Source of the DNA: Phallus indusiatus
Taxonomy: Eukaryota; Basidiomycota; Agaricomycetes; Phallales; Phallaceae
Length of the DNA stretch: 64,000 nucleotides
Direction of reading: 5' to 3'
Assembly: GCA_027605045.1 (NCBI GenBank)
Contig: JAQFWX010000002.1
Location: 620,001 to 684,000, forward strand
Position 1 is the stretch's first letter. Each line of letters begins with the position of its first letter. Both the position numbers and the translations under genes were made by a program. A model generated the notes under the pieces. The model was not told where the DNA came from, ran no database searches, and saw only the letters and a list, made by a program, of their open reading frames with translations. This document shows positions 59,170 to 64,000 of this stretch, piece by piece.

Positions 59170-61284
59170 CCTAAAAAAGGTGAGATGAATAGGTCCTGGG
59201 GACTGACGTATAACGTAGAACACGAAGTTGTTTTTATATAGGCCATCTCAATTAATTAGGTCAGACAGGGACAAAATAAAAAATCAAACTTTGTGGTGTC
59301 CAAAGCTCTTTCCATGGACCGAGGGACTCAGCGGGAACAAGGCCATCGAATAATTTTTTTTATCAAACGTGCGGTATGGGTCTATGAGGCCTCCAGAAAA
59401 GAAGTCGATCACCAATCTTCAGTCCGAGATCTTTTCATAAATGTTAGACGAGAAGGGTATTTGAACGCTCTTGGAGCATCTATTGTTCTAAATAAAGCTT
59501 GTGAAGGAGTTTGGGGGAATACCCAGTGTAACCTTGAGTTCATGTACATAGAGTATATGCTTGGTATAAACACTATAAAAAATATTATACTTCACATTGA
59601 TGTCCTTTTACCGTAAAAATTGACGAGTGTCCCAAGCTCACAATTCCATCCCAAACACCAACCCGAAGTTCACCGGCTTTGGGCTTGTCCAGATCGCCGA
59701 GTAACTGGGCCAGCTCTGACCGGAAACGCGCTCAGCGCTTCTTCCTCCTAGGTTCAATACAGGCTTTGGACTTGTGTTGAATGTAGAATCCAAAAATGTC
59801 ATCATTGCTATATTTGTAAACACACTGGCTTGACTATTGGCCTCCTCTCATAACTGTTGAGAAGGATCTCCTGAAGGAAGATGAAATCGTTGACTAGGAT
59901 GCATCGTTCCTCTTCAAAAATTATTATTAAGGATCAATGTGTCATGGCGATTCGATTAAAAAGTCTGAATGTTCGATTCAGAATTAGGGCAGTCACAAGG
60001 TCAAAAAAAGCGCGAGGACTCACTATTAGTTGTTGCGCAGTACTTCTGACATTAGCAGTGTTCTTTATTCGACGATCCATAGCACTGTTCATCTTCAATT
60101 GCTTTTGTGGTAGATCCGAGCCATCTATATCTATTTTGGATGCCTAAATGACATTTATACCTCTAAAGGGTGTGCTATCAACTAATAATAGCATTAAAAA
60201 CTGATTACACAGAACAATAACGTGCTTACATCGCTCCTGGAGCAGCTTCCTGGCTAACAATTGAGTCGTGAATATTGGGATCTCAACCATAATCAACAAT
60301 GGGAATAGCTTGATATTATTCGAAAAAAGGCTTCAACCTTTGTATGATATTTGTGACTCTCAATTCAGCCAGTAAGGCGTCGTCAGGAGGGGTATGAGGG
60401 TCTTTAAGACGAAAATGCCGAGAAGTGTCCAAAGTCTCGACAGTTAATCCAAATTGTCACCAGGGGATTTTGTGCCCAGAGTATTGAGGATACATTGCAA
60501 AGCCAGCACATTGCAGATAGAAACACTTCGCCGTAATGTATGAAGTCATACATTAAGATCATAAAATCTGTGCACTTCTTGAATTGAGAACCGATTAATG
60601 GGTTCCGAATTTAAGAAGAAATCAAGAAGCAGGAAGGGCGGACTAGACTTGAAGCTTGAAGAAAGCACTGGTCTCAATGATTAAATAAATGAAATGTCAA
60701 ACGAATTGCCATTACGAAGTTTGCTCTGAACGCCATTGTTTAAGACAATTTCGAGAACCAAAAGAATGTGATATAAGTAAGCGTGAAAACGACGCCTGTC
60801 GTTATGAATGCAAACGAATGAACATAATTCAATGGAGTAGTCTCCAACTGTCTAGCAGGTATAGGATTCAGGACTTGTAAAAATAGGGTAGTACTTGTGT
60901 ATCGATCCCACCTGGGTATTTACATTTGACTTCAACAGCCTCAACAGAAGAATGTCTTTCAAGCTATACGCCTTTAAGAATTTCAACAAATTTGGGCGTT
61001 GATGTGAATCGGAGAGCTACATAGCTTTACTGACAACCAATGGACTGAGCTGGCTGGCAAGACTGGACATACAAGGCCTAGTGGCAATCACGTAATCACC
61101 GGTTGCTTCCTCTTTTACTTACAGGACGACCGATCACTAGCGCTGAGGACGTTGTCCGTCATCGTTTCACGTTGACCTTGTTCTCCTCTTTTTTTTCAGC
61201 CCTTGTCGTTTCCTTCCTAGAAAAGACGGGGCCCGTTTTCAAATTCCACTCATTAAATCGTATTTTATTAATCAAACCCCAACC
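59170..61284. other. Intergenic, no recognisable gene
   Basis: A 2.1 kb gap. A 107-codon plus-strand frame at 59293-59616 has no recognisable feature. A short minus frame at 59638-59823 contains two TSPKPV words, perhaps from a small duplication. The final 200 bp should be the promoter and leader of the palmitoyltransferase gene. No transposon ends found. Confidence 0.35.
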
Positions 61285-63520
61285 ATGTCATCATCCTCAG
61301 CAGAAGAGACAGGATCTCCTCAGTCACAGGCTCAGCCTGAATCCATTCCACTACCATCTACACCAATCTCGCCTTCCTCTCATCTTCAGATTCCTACGCA
61401 CTCGTCTCCGACCAGAAAGACTCATGCTTCAACCTCGTCTTCAGGCTCAGCCGGCTCTTCGTCTGTGAAAAACACCAACAAATCGGGTCCACAGCCTCTG
61501 TCGCTGTCTCCTCCGCTGCCAATAGGATCATCGCAACTGGCAAGCGTGGCAGCAGTTGCCCCCTTTGCCCATCAGTCGGACCTCCCATCCATCGCAGCTC
61601 GCCGTGCGAACACCAACAACACTCCTGGAATGATGAAATCTGGTGGCCGTGAGTTACTTTTGCCAATTGGCGTCCGCTCGCGATCTGGTTCTGGCGTTTC
61701 ATCTGATATATCAGCAAGTCCCACGAGTCCGACTAGGTTACGGAACAGCTTGGATAAAGTGCTGCGGCGCGATGGCGCGATGGCGGATGGCATATCCGTG
61801 TCGCCTTCGTCAGCTATGCGGCTCAGTCCGGTTAGCCCACGTCAGGCTCGGTTTGCTCAAAATTTGACGGAGCGTGAGCGTGACAATGTCATTCACACCG
61901 GAGAAGGTAGTTCATATCCCCCGCGTTCACCTCATTCAATTCGTTCGCGGCACTCGGCACAATCATTAGGACCTCCTTCCCCTTCTCGTTCTGCAGCAGG
62001 GATGGGTCCTTCTTCTGCAAGTCCGATTCGGAGTGAACATTTCCCCTCGCATCCTCAGAGCCCTGAATCAAAGCAGATTATGAAGCAGTCTTCTGCAGCT
62101 TCTTTGACACCCTCCATGGCTATTCAACCCCGCCAGACCCCTTCAAAATACCCATTCTCTCCACAACCGCCTCAGGATACCCAAGTCTTTGTCCCTCAAA
62201 TATCGGAGAAAACAGGCAAACCTAAACGGAAATTTGAAGGCTATCCTTCAAAAAATCGCTTTTTCTTGAATGGACGGATTCTTACGGGCGGCGATACCCC
62301 TATACCTTTCATAATGAGCATCATCCTTGTTCTCGGTGTTTCAGGCACATGGTTTGGGACGACGGCGGTGTGGTGGTGGCACAATGAAAGTCCAGCTGTT
62401 GCGATCGTCGGTGCTTATATGTGTCTGGTTACTATCTCGAGTATGATGGCTACAGTCAGTATAATCATAGTTTTTGTTACCGTTTATCCTTCATGATAAA
62501 CTGATTATCATACCATCTAGGCATTTCGGGACCCGGGTATCATTCCTCGAGATTTGGATCCTGAACCTCCTTACGCTTCTTCACCATCTGACGGTTCTCC
62601 CAAAATACCTTTGCCGAGGGAGATCCGTATACGTGACGGCATGTTCGTTAATTAATAGTTTCTTTCTTTGTCGCTTCTTTTCACTCAATCTCTTTGTTTC
62701 CAGTATTCGGAATAAGTATTGCGTCACATGTAGAACATATCGATCACCTCGTGCAAGTCATTGCAAGACGTGCGATAACTGCGTTGACGGTTGTGATCAC
62801 CATTGTCAGTGGGTGAACAATTGTGTGGGACGACGAAATTATACCTCGTTCATAACGTTCGTCGTCGTTGCTGTATGTTATCTCTTCATTTATTTCATTA
62901 TCTCACTATATTCACAATCGCGTCTTTGTGCCTTCCCTAGTGCTTAACACTTGCTCTTGTAATTGTGACGGCGGGTATACACTTGTTTGAAATAACAAGA
63001 CAGGATCATACTTCCTTTGGGAATGCCTTGCATATCGCTGCGGGTAGCGCTGTAGTGTTTTCCATTGGTATCGTCGTTATATGGCCCCTGCTCTCTTTGC
63101 TTGGCTATCATATTCGTGTGGGTATTACACCTTTTAGATGTTTGACCTTGCAATGTGGCTGACCGGGCCGTACTAGCTTCTGATACTCAATATTACAACG
63201 ATTGAACAGGTAAGTCAACCTTTCGGTTCAATGTAAGCCAAGCAATGAGGTTTTGAAATATGATGCGTTTGTTTTTGTAGCTTCGCAATAATTATGAAAA
63301 ACAGTTGGCAGAAGGACCACCACAGCCGATTTATAATCCGTTTTCTTACGGGAAATGGTACAGAAATGTAGCCTATTTACTCTGTCGACCCGAAGGGTTC
63401 ACGTGGATTGAGGCATCTGCTGTCAAAATGGATGATCGGCGACAAATCAATCCTGCGGCGTATGAAGACTGGGAGATGGTTGATCATGAAGAGACAATGT
63501 CGATGCCTAGTAAGGCCTAA
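61285..63520 (+). CDS. ERF2: DHHC palmitoyltransferase (Erf2-like)
   Basis: Membrane S-acyltransferase, probably palmitoylating Ras at the ER/Golgi. The start [15 protein letters not shown] opens a long Ser/Pro-rich cytoplasmic part of about 310 residues, then [20 protein letters not shown], a typical Erf2 lead-in. Four membrane segments follow: [44 protein letters not shown] and [14 protein letters not shown]. Between the second and third pair lies the [27 protein letters not shown], then [17 protein letters not shown] with the catalytic Cys. C-terminal [19 protein letters not shown] is typical. I end it at MPSKA (63520), but a donor at about 63509 could splice onward to SHQITPADDVPINLGGRTA (63630 on), so the end may lie further downstream. 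Confidence 0.88.
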
Positions 63521-64000
63521 AAGTCCGCAGAACTTTCCAGTATGTTGTTACCTTCTTTTCACGTTTCTGTTCTAATTCTAGGTTTTCTTTCACCTCATTC
63601 TAATTATTACTCTTACAAATAGATCCCAGGCTCGCATCAGATCACACCAGCCGATGATGTGCCTATCAATTTGGGAGGGAGAACGGCACGCAAACGTTGC
63701 CGTCACAACCTTTTGTCCCTCGTTCCTTTTTCCCCCGTTTACCATTTGTGGCATATTTCTGAGCACGTTTTTTCAGTGAAGAAGACAGTTTGTTTCCCTC
63801 TCGAAGTGCCTTTTATATTGGCTGGTGTGCCTGAAAGGGGCTCTATTCTTCTTCAAGCTTCTTCAAAATCTCATGGCATCATATAGATAACACCTAATTT
63901 TGCATTTTCTGTTCTTCCACCTTTCCTTTTATTCATGTTTTTGCATTGTTCAAATTGTAATTTTCCTTCGCCCATCTATTGTTTAACTTAGAGGATGGGT
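63521..64000. other. 3' end of ERF2 and window edge
   Basis: No separate gene. It could be ERF2 3' UTR or, if the alternative splice is used, contain the last coding exon up to about 63886. The window ends here. Confidence 0.35.

Noticed and set aside
60689..60880. Cys-rich 63-codon frame that could be a small secreted protein
   Set aside because: No signal peptide and no regular Cys spacing; it looks like chance.
1..64000. CRISPR arrays, bacterial operons, ribosome binding sites
   Set aside because: The gene structure is eukaryotic; no regularly spaced repeats were seen.

Overview
The window looks like a nuclear contig from a filamentous basidiomycete, most likely an Agaricomycete. Nearly every gene is cut by several introns of about 45-80 nt. 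Genes alternate strand freely and lie close together. The content (fused tryptophan synthase, EF-hand external NADH dehydrogenase, SKP1, CLP1, mRNA guanylyltransferase, SPB4, YMR1, GPI10, GPI-anchored cupredoxins) is typical of such fungi. I saw no rRNA, tRNA, CRISPR array or intact transposon.

Layout. 0-15 kb is a dense housekeeping block: cyclic phosphodiesterase, external NADH dehydrogenase, CLP1 (-), SURF1/SHY1, tryptophan synthase (-), an FAD monooxygenase and a LIM-domain protein. 15.2-21.0 kb is gene-poor with a (TC)n tract. 21-24.4 kb is a Zn2Cys6 transcription factor with two apparent 1-nt frameshifts. 25-46 kb is a second dense block: a Sac2-type phosphoinositide phosphatase, GPI10 (-), phosphopantetheine adenylyltransferase, a 1.9 kb gap, guanylyltransferase (-), SKP1 (-), mitochondrial bL27, SPB4 (-), myotubularin YMR1, S-adenosylmethionine synthetase and a mitochondrial thioredoxin (-). 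47.5-51.8 kb is a tandem array of three GPI-anchored cupredoxins. 52.5-59.2 kb is the most accessory part: two paralogous loci of unknown function on the minus strand flank a plus-strand kinase-like gene with two apparent frameshifts. A DHHC palmitoyltransferase ends the window.

How the parts relate. Two phosphoinositide phosphatases (Sac2-like, myotubularin) lie 16 kb apart. GPI10 makes the anchor that the three cupredoxins would need, but nothing suggests co-regulation. Divergent pairs share short promoters: GPI10/PPAT with 44 bp between start codons, SKP1/bL27m with 153 bp, SPB4/YMR1 with 243 bp. Two perfect TGAGTCA sites lie upstream of tryptophan synthase, as expected for general amino-acid control.

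The least explained items are the paralogous pair of unknown genes, which keeps a GC-AG intron in both copies while one copy has decayed at the 5' end and carries a decapeptide repeat tail; an apparent excess of GC-AG introns; and several start codons isolated on very short first coding exons. All exon structures were read by eye from reading frame and splice signals, so individual junctions may be off by a few bases.
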